Of a stretch of 64,000 bases of DNA, positions 47,044 through 56,039 are shown piece by piece. The stretch comes from an uncultured bacterium (GTDB lineage Bacteria; DRYD01). The stretch lies in contig CAKZQG010000006.1 in NCBI GenBank assembly GCA_937139605.1, forward strand, positions 1 through 64,000, written 5' to 3'. Numbering within the stretch: position 1 is the stretch's first letter; every line of letters starts with the position of its first letter. The notes below the pieces were generated by a model. The model was given only the letters and a program-made list of their open reading frames with translations. It did not search any database and was not told the DNA's origin. Position numbers and translations under genes: made by a program.

Positions 47044-47233
47044 AAAGAAATAACCTTAATTATCCTTAAACATGATGCTATTCAAAGAAAATTAACTGGT
47101 AAAATTATGATTCGTTTGAAAGATAAAAGGTTTAAGATAGTTAGTTTAAAATTGTTATGTTACTAAAAGGAGTAGATGTAGTTAATCAAGTAAAGCTAAG
47201 ATAGCAGTTCTCAAAAAATTCTATTTTATTTAA
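47044..47233 (+). pseudogene. ndk: Nucleoside diphosphate kinase remnant
   Basis: The frame from 47044 reads KEITLIILKHDAIQRKLTGK and continues IRLKDKRFKIVSLKLL, a clear match to the Ndk N-terminus (TLxIIKPDAVQRGLxGEI...RFExKGLKIVALKM). The invariant Pro of KPDA is His and no start codon exists. The frame ends at TAA (47164-47166). A second patch in another frame (47195-47230, AKIAVLKKFYFI) resembles the later AVLKEKPFY region; the middle and the catalytic-His half are gone. An intact copy must be elsewhere if the enzyme is needed. Confidence 0.75.
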
Positions 47234-47385
47234 CCTAAAAGTATTTTTTACCTTCATATATAAAATCTGATAAAAAACTAACTATACTTAAATTAATAAC
47301 AACTAGCCATCCGATCCTATTTAAATTAATTAACCTATTACTCTCATTTTTCATACTAATTATATTTTTTATATTATCTTTAAAT

Positions 47386-47408
47386 AACCTCTTTATTAGA
47401 GGTTTTTT
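47386..47408 (+). terminator. Rho-independent terminator
   Basis: AACCTCT (47386-47392), 5-base loop, AGAGGTT (47398-47404), then a T run. It sits downstream of the ndk remnant and 57 bases before the next gene. It is probably the surviving terminator of the decayed unit. The stretch 47234-47385 shows nothing else. Confidence 0.7.
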
Positions 47409-47464
47409 AATAAAAAAAATAGAATTAATAAAAAGAAATAACTAAATAAAAATTCTTTTGGCTT

Positions 47465-48100
47465 ATGATAAAAAAAATTACAAAATTAATTATATGCTTA
47501 TTAGTAGTTATATTTATTATTTTAAGTTATAATTCTTTTGCAAATAATACTGAATTAAATAACACTTCAATAGATTACAAAGAAATATATAAAAAAGTAT
47601 ATAAAAATATAGAATATGAAAAAGCCAAATATGGAGATATAAATAATTTTGTTAATTTAAGCTATGAATATGAAGGAGTTAGCTTAAGTTTTAGATTATA
47701 TATGAGAGAAGAAGAAAAAAGCTTATATATAAATAATTTAAGTGAAACTTGGGAAAATAATATAATAAGAGTATCAAAGGGTGTAAAAGAATATTGGGGA
47801 TATGTATTTAAATACGCTTTGTTTATAATTTATAAAAAACAAGGAAATATTTATTGGAAAATATATTCAACAGACAAAGGGCAAGAACTATATGGAGGAT
47901 TCTTAACAAGTGAAAATATCCTAGAAAAAGAATTAAAAGACGTTTATTTCGCACCTTATAAAAAAGGAGCCTTTACTTCATTAGTCTTTTTTGATTCACT
48001 TAATAAAATGTATTACCAAATTTATTACATAGATATCTGGGGAAGACATGATTTAGTTTTTTACTCTAATATCTCAGATAACCCAAATGTATCAAAATAA
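47465..48100 (+). CDS. Exported protein, unknown, paired with transglutaminase
   Basis: This 211-residue protein has a basic N-terminus and a hydrophobic segment (about 8-26) ending NSFANN, a likely cleavable signal peptide. The mature part is rich in Tyr, Lys and Asn and beta-prone, without cysteines. No family is recognised. Its last 14 bases overlap the transglutaminase gene, so the two are translationally coupled and probably work together outside the membrane. Confidence 0.7.
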   Translation: MIKKITKLIICLLVVIFIILSYNSFANNTELNNTSIDYKEIYKKVYKNIEYEKAKYGDINNFVNLSYEYEGVSLSFRLYMREEEKSLYINNLSETWENNIIRVSKGVKEYWGYVFKYALFIIYKKQGNIYWKIYSTDKGQELYGGFLTSENILEKELKDVYFAPYKKGAFTSLVFFDSLNKMYYQIYYIDIWGRHDLVFYSNISDNPNVSK

Positions 48101-50204
48101 TATAAACAATAACTGTCTAAATAATGAAAATCAAATAGAAAATTCCATATTAGTAAGATTATCTATATATCTTGTTTGTATATATACTATTTTATCTTTT
48201 GGTTTTTTAATATATAATGAATTAAACGAAATAGAATTTTTAATTAATTCTTTCATCTATTTAATATTTATAACAATAGGATATATATGGAGTTATATAT
48301 TTAGAAATAGTAAGCAGTATTTTTTAAAGTTTCTATTGGCTTTATTAATGATAATTTTTATGTTAAACTTTTTTAAAGATTTATCATCAAATCTATATGA
48401 TCCAAGAATCCCTTTAGCTAACTTATTAATTACTTTATTAGTAATTCACAGCTATGATTTACCTAAAAAAAGGGATTTATTATATTCTTTATTATCTTCT
48501 ATTATCGTATTTATAACCTTATCAGTTATAATTACTAATCCCATATTTATAATATTTATTTTAGGGATAATTATATTAGTTTTTTCTTCAATAAATTCTC
48601 TTAATATAAATATAAAAGATCTTCCAAACTTTTTATTTAATTTCAACATTAATGTTATTATGGGGTTTATATTTTTTTTAATAGCATTGTTATTTTATCT
48701 TATATTACCTAAACCCCAAGCTGGATACTATTTTAAAACAGTCTTAGCACCTAAAAGCTTAAAAGAAGAAGAACCTAAAAATTTATTCCAAAAACAAAAA
48801 GAATCCAAACAACTAAATAATCAAATACTAAACAAAGAATATACTTATAAAGCATTTAAAGGAGAAGTAGATCTAAATAATAGAGGATTATTACCTCATA
48901 TATTATTAATGAAAGTAAAATCCCCAATATTAACATATATAAAAGGAGTACATTACAGTTATTATGACGGTAAAAAATGGAAATATTCAGAAAATAAAGA
49001 CTCTTTTATCTCTTCATATGAAACTTCCTTTTTTGAATTAGAAACATTTAATGATATATATTTAGTAAATAACTATGATGAAATAACGGTATATTTTGTT
49101 ATTCAAGAAGATATGCCTGATATACTCTACCATATCCCAATAATTTATCAAGCATATATTCCAACAGAAAACTTAATAACTAAGGATTATAATTTCTTTA
49201 GTGATTATCCATTAGTTAAAGGTATGACTTATACAATTATTTCAAAAGTTCCAAGAATAGATTATAATGATTTAAATAATTATACTATCCAAGATTACCA
49301 AAATTTTCTAGATTACATTTATAAAAAAAATAAAAAAGAACTATATAAAAATTTACAAATTCCAGATAATTTACCAACAGAAATAAAAGAATTATCAATA
49401 AACTTAACTAAAAACGAAAATTATTTTATCCAAAAAGTTAATAAAATAAAAGAATACTTAGAACAAAATTATAAATATAATTTATTTATAAAGGAACTAC
49501 AAGCAGAAGATGCAGTTTATGATTTTTTGTTTATAAAAAAAGAGGGGTATTGTGAGCAGTTTGCAAGTGCTATGGCAGTTATGTTAAGAACAATTGGCAT
49601 CCCTACTAGACTAGTTATAGGTTATGCTCCTGATAGCAAAGATTACCTAACAGGATTTATAAACGTATATGCAGATGATGCTCACGCATGGGTAGAAGTT
49701 CTAACCCCTTACGGCTGGATGCCATTTGATCCTTCCCCAGTTAATATAGATCAAAAAACCTTAAACTATTTACAAAATTTAAAATCATTTAGCATATTTA
49801 AGAATTTCGGCTTTAATGAACAAGACCTGAAAAATATTTCAATCATATTTAAAATATTTATAAACATATTTATTATAAGCTTTATAATCTACTTAATAAA
49901 AATTAGTTTTACATTACTTAATTTTATCAACTTAAAAAATTTTGTTATAAATTTTACAAATAAACATAATTTAGAAGATATAGAAAAATTGAGCAAAAAA
50001 GAATTAATAAAAGTTTTTAATTCATTTTTTAAATATCTTAGAACTTCTATACCCTATGAAAACAATTTAACTTTAAGAGAATATTATATTAAATTAAAAT
50101 CTTCTAAAATAAACTTAGAAAAGCAAGAAAATATAAATAAAATAATCACTTTATTTGAAAAAATAATAATAAACTATGAAAAAATAATTTATAAAAACAA
50201 TTAA
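48087..50204 (+). CDS. Membrane-bound transglutaminase-like protein (TgpA type)
   Basis: This 705-residue protein has about six N-terminal membrane segments (about 25-210), an extracytoplasmic region, a transglutaminase-like cysteine protease core, and a further membrane helix (about 590-615) with a cytoplasmic helical tail. The catalytic triad is visible: Cys in GYCEQFASAMAVMLR (about 488), His in DDAHAWVEV (about 533) and Asp in FDPSP (about 548). The architecture matches TgpA (DUF3488 plus transglutaminase core), a periplasmic peptidase or transamidase of unknown substrate. Confidence 0.9.
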   Translation: MYQNNINNNCLNNENQIENSILVRLSIYLVCIYTILSFGFLIYNELNEIEFLINSFIYLIFITIGYIWSYIFRNSKQYFLKFLLALLMIIFMLNFFKDLSSNLYDPRIPLANLLITLLVIHSYDLPKKRDLLYSLLSSIIVFITLSVIITNPIFIIFILGIIILVFSSINSLNINIKDLPNFLFNFNINVIMGFIFFLIALLFYLILPKPQAGYYFKTVLAPKSLKEEEPKNLFQKQKESKQLNNQILNKEYTYKAFKGEVDLNNRGLLPHILLMKVKSPILTYIKGVHYSYYDGKKWKYSENKDSFISSYETSFFELETFNDIYLVNNYDEITVYFVIQEDMPDILYHIPIIYQAYIPTENLITKDYNFFSDYPLVKGMTYTIISKVPRIDYNDLNNYTIQDYQNFLDYIYKKNKKELYKNLQIPDNLPTEIKELSINLTKNENYFIQKVNKIKEYLEQNYKYNLFIKELQAEDAVYDFLFIKKEGYCEQFASAMAVMLRTIGIPTRLVIGYAPDSKDYLTGFINVYADDAHAWVEVLTPYGWMPFDPSPVNIDQKTLNYLQNLKSFSIFKNFGFNEQDLKNISIIFKIFINIFIISFIIYLIKISFTLLNFINLKNFVINFTNKHNLEDIEKLSKKELIKVFNSFFKYLRTSIPYENNLTLREYYIKLKSSKINLEKQENINKIITLFEKIIINYEKIIYKNN

Positions 50205-50232
50205 AAATTATAAAAAATGGGGTGAAAAAGGT

Positions 50233-51504
50233 ATGGAAAATATAAAAACAAACATATTTCAAATTGAAAATTTCTTAAAAGATATAGTTATAAAAAATGA
50301 AACAAAGTTAGTATTATTTGTAATGGATGGATTAGGAGATATCCCTAATCCGAGTTATTCATATAAAACTCCATTAATGGTAGCAAAGAAAGAGAATATA
50401 AAGAAGATATTAAATAAAAGTGCATTAGGGTTAGGGATCCCAGTATTTAGAGGTATAACACCTGGAAGCGGCCCAGGACATACTGCATTATTCGGTTTTG
50501 ATCCTATCTTATATCAAATAAAACGTGGAATACTAGAGGTATTAGGAATGGATATGGAAATCCAAAAAAATTCTATAGCTATCAGAGGTAACTGGGCTAA
50601 AGTAAAACAACAAAACAATAACTACTTAGTATTAGACAGACGTGCAGGTAGATTACCTACACAAGAAAATATTAGACTAGTTAATCTCATACAATCTATT
50701 ATTAATAAACTAAATGAAAAATATAATGTAAAAATAGATATTAAATCAGGCTTAGAACATAGATTAGGAATAGTAATAACTCCAATTAATTTCAATTTTG
50801 AGGATATAGATATAGGAGATAATGATCCTCAAAAAGAAAATAAATATGTAAAAGACTTTACTAAAAATAATACGTTATCTATTTTATTAAACGAGTTAAA
50901 TAAAGAAGTATATAAACTACTAGAAAATGATAAAGCAAATTATATATTATTTAGAGGGATAACAGGAGTACCCTCGCTTCCGCATTTTGAAGAAATATAT
51001 AAACTAAAGCCATTAGCAATAGCTAAATATCCCATGTACCTAGGGATTGCTAAACTTTTTGGATTTGATATCATTAAAATCCAAGATTATAAAGATTTAA
51101 ATAACATTAAAGAAATTATAAAAGAAAATATAAATAATTATGATTTTATTTTCTTTCATTACAAATATACAGATATGGCGGGAGAAGATGGGAACTTTGA
51201 ATTAAAAGTTAATTCAATAGAAGAAGCAGATAAAATAGTAGGATTATTTTTAGAATTTGATCCAGATGCAATGGTAATAACAGGAGACCACAGTACCCCT
51301 TGTATTTATAAATCTCATTCATTCCAAGGTACCCCATATATGATATACTCTAAAAACCAAGATGTACTAAATGCTAATTTAAATATAAATACGGATTTTA
51401 ATGAAATAGAATGCCTAAAAGGAGAATTAGGAACTTTTGAATTAAAATATAATATATCATTAATGTTAGCATATTCTAAAAGATTACAAAAATACGGTGC
51501 ATAA
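50233..51504 (+). CDS. apgM: 2,3-bisphosphoglycerate-independent phosphoglycerate mutase, archaeal type
   Basis: This 423-residue enzyme interconverts 3- and 2-phosphoglycerate and belongs to the alkaline phosphatase superfamily. Metal/nucleophile motifs are VMDGLGD (about 32-38), TPGSGPGHTALFGFDP (about 77-92, containing the Ser) and VITGDHSTPCIYKSHS (about 351-366). The short ApgM form differs from the 510-residue GpmI of most bacteria and is common in archaea, Aquificota and several candidate phyla. GGGGTGA before the ATG supports the start. Confidence 0.94.
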   Translation: MENIKTNIFQIENFLKDIVIKNETKLVLFVMDGLGDIPNPSYSYKTPLMVAKKENIKKILNKSALGLGIPVFRGITPGSGPGHTALFGFDPILYQIKRGILEVLGMDMEIQKNSIAIRGNWAKVKQQNNNYLVLDRRAGRLPTQENIRLVNLIQSIINKLNEKYNVKIDIKSGLEHRLGIVITPINFNFEDIDIGDNDPQKENKYVKDFTKNNTLSILLNELNKEVYKLLENDKANYILFRGITGVPSLPHFEEIYKLKPLAIAKYPMYLGIAKLFGFDIIKIQDYKDLNNIKEIIKENINNYDFIFFHYKYTDMAGEDGNFELKVNSIEEADKIVGLFLEFDPDAMVITGDHSTPCIYKSHSFQGTPYMIYSKNQDVLNANLNINTDFNEIECLKGELGTFELKYNISLMLAYSKRLQKYGA

Positions 51505-51528
51505 AAATAAAATAACTAACAAAAAATA

Positions 51529-52280
51529 ATGATTAACAAAAAAGTAATATTGATAAAAAAGGGATTAACATTAGTAGAAACATTCGTTAGTATAACAATT
51601 ATATCATTACTAATGATTATAATAGTTCAAATTATGCTAATATTTTCTAAATTAAGTAAAAAAGCAACTTATTTATCTGATTCAGATATAAAAACAAAAG
51701 AAATAGCACTCAAAATAGAACGCGCTATATATAATGTTAAAAACTTAAACTATTTTAATCCCCAATTTTTATATATCACCAGAGATATTCCAAACCCTTT
51801 TGATAAAAATAAAGTGTCTGATATAATATATACGATCTATCAAGGCCAAACAAAACCAATTGCAAGAATTTATATATACCCTACTTTGTTAAATAAAAAA
51901 TACTATAGAAAAGTAATTGTTTATTATTATAAAAAAACTTTAATAATTACAAACTTAATTATCTTTATTTACCTGAAGAAACTTTCTGGAAAATAGAAGA
52001 AATATTATATAAAGACAATAATAACTTCTATAAAGGTAATTATGTTATATATAATCCTAGTATAAGTAATATATATACTACTTATCAAATGTCAAATATA
52101 AATAGAAGAATTTATGATTTACAAAGGTTTAACACTTATTTTTATTTTTATGCACCAGATATAAATAATAGACCATATAGCTTATATAAAAATTATCCTA
52201 ATTTTCTAAGAAATGAATATAAGAAAAAATACTTTACAAAAAAATCATTTTTTATTATTTTTGATTACCTTTATTATTAA
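51529..52280 (+). pseudogene. Pilin-like gene with frameshift at an A7 tract
   Basis: The first frame (51529-51996) starts with a prepilin signal: basic leader, KKG, then LTLVETFVSITIISLLMIII with Glu5. It runs on into an odd tail after 51937. The second frame, open from the A7 run (51931-51937) to 52280, continues naturally as NFNNYKLNYLYLPEETFWK. One extra A would give a single product of about 250 residues, nearly the length of the other pilin (254). Only one lesion, in a homopolymer, means it could be a sequencing error, phase variation or a gene rescued by polymerase slippage. Confidence 0.75.
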
Positions 52281-52315
52281 AATTATTAGATTTTATTTTT
52301 TTAATATTTATAATT

Positions 52316-53023
52316 ATGAGAAACCAATATAAAATATACGATATAATTTTAAGTAGTTTTATTTCAGTATTAATAATATCAAATATAGTTACATTAAAAG
52401 TATTTAAAATAGATGTGCCTATTATAAATAAGGAGTTAGTTTTTGATGGTGGGGCATTGATTTTTCCCTTAAGTTACATATTTGCTGATATATTTACTGA
52501 AGTTTATGGATATAAAAAAAGTAGAAAAATAATATGGTTAGGATTTATTTTTTTAATAATTTATAATATTTTGTTATATATAGTGATATTATTACCTCCA
52601 GAAAATTCTTGGAATTCATCAGTAGGGCAAGAAAATTTTGAAAAAGTATTTAATTTTAGTTACAGAATAGCAATAGCAGGAATAATTGGATATTTTTTTG
52701 GAGAATTTGTTAATTCTATTGTATTAGCAAAAATGAAAATATTTTTTAAAGGGAAATATTTATTTTTAAGGGTTATAGTATCAACAATATTTGGTCAATC
52801 TGCAGATACTACTCTATTTTGCCTAATTGCCTTCTATAAAATAATTGATAATAATGCAATGATAAACTACATAATAACCGGATATTTCTATAAAGTTTTA
52901 GTAGAAACAATTATGTCTCCAATCACCATTAAAATAATAAATAAAATAAAGCAAATAGAAAATGAAGATTACTACGATTATAATACTAATTTTAATCCTT
53001 TTCTAGTTAATCTAAAAGATTAA
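52316..53023 (+). CDS. Queuosine precursor transporter (VUT family, YhhQ-like)
   Basis: This 235-residue inner-membrane protein has about six segments. Family signatures are GGALIFPLSYIFADIFTEVYGYKKSRKIIW (split over about 42-71) and LRVIVSTIFGQSADTTLFCLIAF (about 152-174). Members import preQ0/preQ1 or queuine for queuosine in tRNA. Together with mnmG and trmB it adds to tRNA modification in the window. No Shine-Dalgarno is present. Confidence 0.9.
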   Translation: MRNQYKIYDIILSSFISVLIISNIVTLKVFKIDVPIINKELVFDGGALIFPLSYIFADIFTEVYGYKKSRKIIWLGFIFLIIYNILLYIVILLPPENSWNSSVGQENFEKVFNFSYRIAIAGIIGYFFGEFVNSIVLAKMKIFFKGKYLFLRVIVSTIFGQSADTTLFCLIAFYKIIDNNAMINYIITGYFYKVLVETIMSPITIKIINKIKQIENEDYYDYNTNFNPFLVNLKD

Positions 53024-53058
53024 TCATAAAATTTATTACCTACATTATTACTCATATT

Positions 53059-53074
53059 TTAACTTTTTTTTAAC
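53059..53074 (+). promoter_or_regulatory. Paired TTAAC motif upstream of C11 protease gene
   Basis: Two TTAAC units start 11 bases apart (53059 and 53070), the second followed by ATTTTA. TTAACA (53070) and TATAAA (53094-53099), 18 bases apart, could also be the -35 and -10 boxes of a promoter. The same pair stands upstream of the genes at 2653 and 10936. Confidence 0.3.
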
Positions 53075-53154
53075 ATTTTACCAATCTAATTTTTATAAAT
53101 TTTTAATATTTTATAATTAAGAATAAAATGATAATAATAAAGGAGGTAAAAGTA

Positions 53155-54735
53155 ATGAATATAAATAAATTAAATATCCAAAATGAAAAGCCAATATATC
53201 CTGATTTTTCTATGGTAGATATTTACGACAAGTACCCTACTAATCCTGAACAAGAAATAGAAGATAATTACACAAATGAAACAAAAGTGCCAGAAGAAGG
53301 GCAAAAGAAAAAATGGTTAGTTATTCTTTATAGTGCAGGTGATAATAATTTAGCTTCTTTTTTACATGAAGATATAAATGAATTAGAGAGTGTAGGTTCC
53401 GATGAGAACACTCATATAGTAACAATCGCAGATCAAGGGAAGCAATGGAATGCAGCTTTTAAAGGAGCTAAAGTTTTCTATCTAAAAAAAGATCCAGATA
53501 TGAATAAAATAAATTCTCCGTTATTAAAGAATTTAGGACAAGTTAATACAGCAGATCCTAAATTTATGGCTACTTCTATTGCAGAAGTTATAAAAAGATT
53601 CCCTGCTGATCATATTGCTATAATAATAGGAGACCATGGTAATGGATGGGAAGGAGCTATTGAGGATGATACTCATAATAAGTTTATGTCATTACCAGAA
53701 ATAAGGGAAGCGTTAGAAGAAATATATCAAAAAACAGGAAAACGAATAGATTTACTAGCTTTTGATGCTTGTTTAATGGCAATGGCTGAGGTAGGATATG
53801 AATTAAAAAATGCAGTTAAATACTTAGTAGCATCTGAAGAAACCGAAGGAGGAAGCGGGTATAATTACTCTATAGTATTTAGTAAAGCAATAAAAGATGC
53901 TATATCTAATCTACAACAAGCTGCTTTATTTAAAGTAAATGTTGATCCAGAGGAATTTGCTAAAATAATTGTAGAATCTGCTAAACAATATATCAACGAT
54001 ATAGAAACTATCTCAGCAGTTGATTTAGATAAAGTTAATGAATTAGTTTCTAAAATAGATGAATTTGCTAAATTGGTTATACCCAAAACGAAAGATGCCA
54101 AACTATATGATTATTTCCAAAAATTAAAGGAAACTTCAAATAGTTTAACTGAACTATCCAATTATAAAAACCTTAATACCAATGATTTACAAAAAATAAT
54201 AGAAGAATTAGATAAATACAAATCTTTAGTAGATGCTTTATCTAATGTTTTAGGAAATCAAAATAATAACAATTTAAATAACATAGATTATAAAACTTTA
54301 CTAACTCAATTAAATGACCTACAAAACAAACTTAATAATTTATTATCTAAAACTCAAACTACCTTAGACGTTAAGAAAATAGAATCATTCTTAAATGAAT
54401 TATCTTCCTCTAAGGAAGATATAAATAAAATAAAAGAAAAGATAAGAAAAACACAAAATTTTGCGGTAGGATCATATAGAGACTTATATCACTTTGCTAA
54501 GTTAATATATGAAGATAATACAATTTCTCAAGATTTAAGAGATAAAGCAAAAGAAATTATGGATGCTATTGATAAATATATTATAAATGAATTTAGTAAT
54601 GATAAATATAAGAATGCTTATGGAGTTAGTATTGAGTTACCAACTTACGGTAGCGTATCAAATAAATACAAAGATACTCAATTTGCAAAAAACACTTCTT
54701 GGGATGAAATGTTAGACAAATTAAATAAAACATAA
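53155..54735 (+). CDS. Clostripain-family (C11) cysteine protease
   Basis: This 526-residue protease has the clan CD dyad: His161 in GDHGNGWEGA and Cys206 in LLAFDACLMAMAEVG, the signature of clostripain-like enzymes that cut after Arg or Lys. Residues about 290-435 are an inserted Asn/Leu/Lys-rich helical region, probably coiled coil, before the conserved C-terminal part (YGVSIELPTYG). The start is placed at 53155 because AAGGAGG (53139-53146) precedes it; the in-frame ATG at 53128 would put the ribosome site inside the gene. There is no signal peptide. The N-terminus MNINKLN resembles the protein at 39629. Confidence 0.92.
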   Translation: MNINKLNIQNEKPIYPDFSMVDIYDKYPTNPEQEIEDNYTNETKVPEEGQKKKWLVILYSAGDNNLASFLHEDINELESVGSDENTHIVTIADQGKQWNAAFKGAKVFYLKKDPDMNKINSPLLKNLGQVNTADPKFMATSIAEVIKRFPADHIAIIIGDHGNGWEGAIEDDTHNKFMSLPEIREALEEIYQKTGKRIDLLAFDACLMAMAEVGYELKNAVKYLVASEETEGGSGYNYSIVFSKAIKDAISNLQQAALFKVNVDPEEFAKIIVESAKQYINDIETISAVDLDKVNELVSKIDEFAKLVIPKTKDAKLYDYFQKLKETSNSLTELSNYKNLNTNDLQKIIEELDKYKSLVDALSNVLGNQNNNNLNNIDYKTLLTQLNDLQNKLNNLLSKTQTTLDVKKIESFLNELSSSKEDINKIKEKIRKTQNFAVGSYRDLYHFAKLIYEDNTISQDLRDKAKEIMDAIDKYIINEFSNDKYKNAYGVSIELPTYGSVSNKYKDTQFAKNTSWDEMLDKLNKT

Positions 54736-54786
54736 ATGCTTAATTGATACAAATATTTAATAAAATATAAAATTAAATACATAATA

Positions 54787-54827
54787 AATAAGAAGGGGAT
54801 TATTAAAAAAGTCCCCTTCCTTATTTT
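54787..54827 (+). terminator. Rho-independent terminator after C11 protease
   Basis: AAGAAGGGGA and TCCCCTTCCTT form a strong G+C-containing stem with one mismatch, followed by ATTTTA. It ends 10 bases before the next ATG and so separates the protease from the DUF2905 gene. Confidence 0.8.
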
Positions 54828-54837
54828 ACTTATAATA

Positions 54838-55074
54838 ATGAAAACTATAGAGTACTTAGGAATAATTCTTATAATTATAGGAATCTTATTAATTATATTT
54901 TCAAGAGTAATGTTTTTATTTCCTAATTTATTTAAATTTTTATCAAAAGGAGATATAATAATAAAAAATGAGAATTTTACTTTTTACTTTCCAATTGCTA
55001 CATCTATATTTATAAGTATAATTTTGTCTATAATTTTAACTGTTATTATTAACATTTTTTTCAAAAAATTTTAA
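54838..55074 (+). CDS. DUF2905 small membrane protein
   Basis: This 78-residue protein has two membrane helices (about 5-28 and 52-74). Between them GDIIIKNENFTFYFPIATSI is the DUF2905 signature (GDIxIxRxNFxFYFPLxTSI). The family is widespread in bacteria and of unknown function. It follows the terminator directly, so it needs its own promoter, which would overlap the hairpin. Confidence 0.88.
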   Translation: MKTIEYLGIILIIIGILLIIFSRVMFLFPNLFKFLSKGDIIIKNENFTFYFPIATSIFISIILSIILTVIINIFFKKF

Positions 55075-55108
55075 TTTCTTTTTAATATTTTTTTTTATTA
55101 TTATAAAG

Positions 55109-56014
55109 GTGGGGATAAAAAGTTATTTAAATAAAAAAATAGCTAAGTATAGTATAAAAGGAAGTGTTTTATTATTAGCTCTTTTTGTTTTATTATTTAC
55201 TTTTACTATTATAATTATACTTTACCTAATAAATAAAAGATACCTTATATATGCTAAATCAGAAAGAACAAACTATAAAGAAGTATATTCCCAAAAAAAG
55301 AAAGATATATTAGAGTACTTAATAAAAAAATCCATCCAAGAATATTATAACGCTCAAATAATATATAATCAAGAAAATTTAAATAATATTTATAGCACAA
55401 AAGAAACATTTTATAATCCTATAAAATTAAATGGAACTATATCTAATTTATATATGCTTTATCAATTATACTTTACTAGTAATTCAACAACTTCAATATA
55501 TTATATAGATTTTAATTTGTACGGATATGATACAGCAACTACTATCTACGCTACTTCTAAAAACGTAGATTTAAGCAATTATCTGATTTATGAAAATAAT
55601 AATTTTAAATTCAAAGATTTTATTTCTAAAAATTCTTTAAATCCTTTGGAAAAAGAATTAATAAAAAAAATAATTGATACAAATAAACAGCAAATACAAC
55701 TTACATTCGGGGATTTAGGAACAGTTACATTTCAAAATAGTAAGTACATATATGAAATAGATTATGGTAATCCCAATTCATCAAACTTATCAATTACTAG
55801 AAATATAAAAAACATAATTATTTATTTTTATGTAAATGATACTCCTTATAAACTTTTAATAGGAAATACTACAATAAAAACTAATATATCAAATGAAATA
55901 GATATTAACACAACAATAGATTCATCAAATAATACGATAGTATATCCATACATGAATACATATATAAAAAGTACTGTAATAAAATCAACAAATGCTCAAA
56001 TAATAAAACTTTAA
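55109..56014 (+). CDS. PilX-like pilus assembly protein
   Basis: This 301-residue protein has a short basic N-terminus, then KGSVLLLALFVLLFTFTIII (about 17-36), the PilX_N type start of minor pilin-assembly proteins (KG-S-x-L-L-x-A-L). It lacks the Glu5 of true pilins. The rest is a Thr/Asn/Tyr-rich soluble part. The start is a GTG within AGGTGGGG; no ATG is available. With the frameshifted pilin 3 kb upstream it suggests a type IV pilus-like system with dispersed genes. Confidence 0.6.
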   Translation: MGIKSYLNKKIAKYSIKGSVLLLALFVLLFTFTIIIILYLINKRYLIYAKSERTNYKEVYSQKKKDILEYLIKKSIQEYYNAQIIYNQENLNNIYSTKETFYNPIKLNGTISNLYMLYQLYFTSNSTTSIYYIDFNLYGYDTATTIYATSKNVDLSNYLIYENNNFKFKDFISKNSLNPLEKELIKKIIDTNKQQIQLTFGDLGTVTFQNSKYIYEIDYGNPNSSNLSITRNIKNIIIYFYVNDTPYKLLIGNTTIKTNISNEIDINTTIDSSNNTIVYPYMNTYIKSTVIKSTNAQIIKL

Positions 56015-56039
56015 AACCATAAAAAAATATGAAATAAAA

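Noticed and set aside
55109-56014. True type IV pilin
   Set aside because: The N-terminal helix lacks the conserved Glu at mature position 5; it matches PilX_N better.
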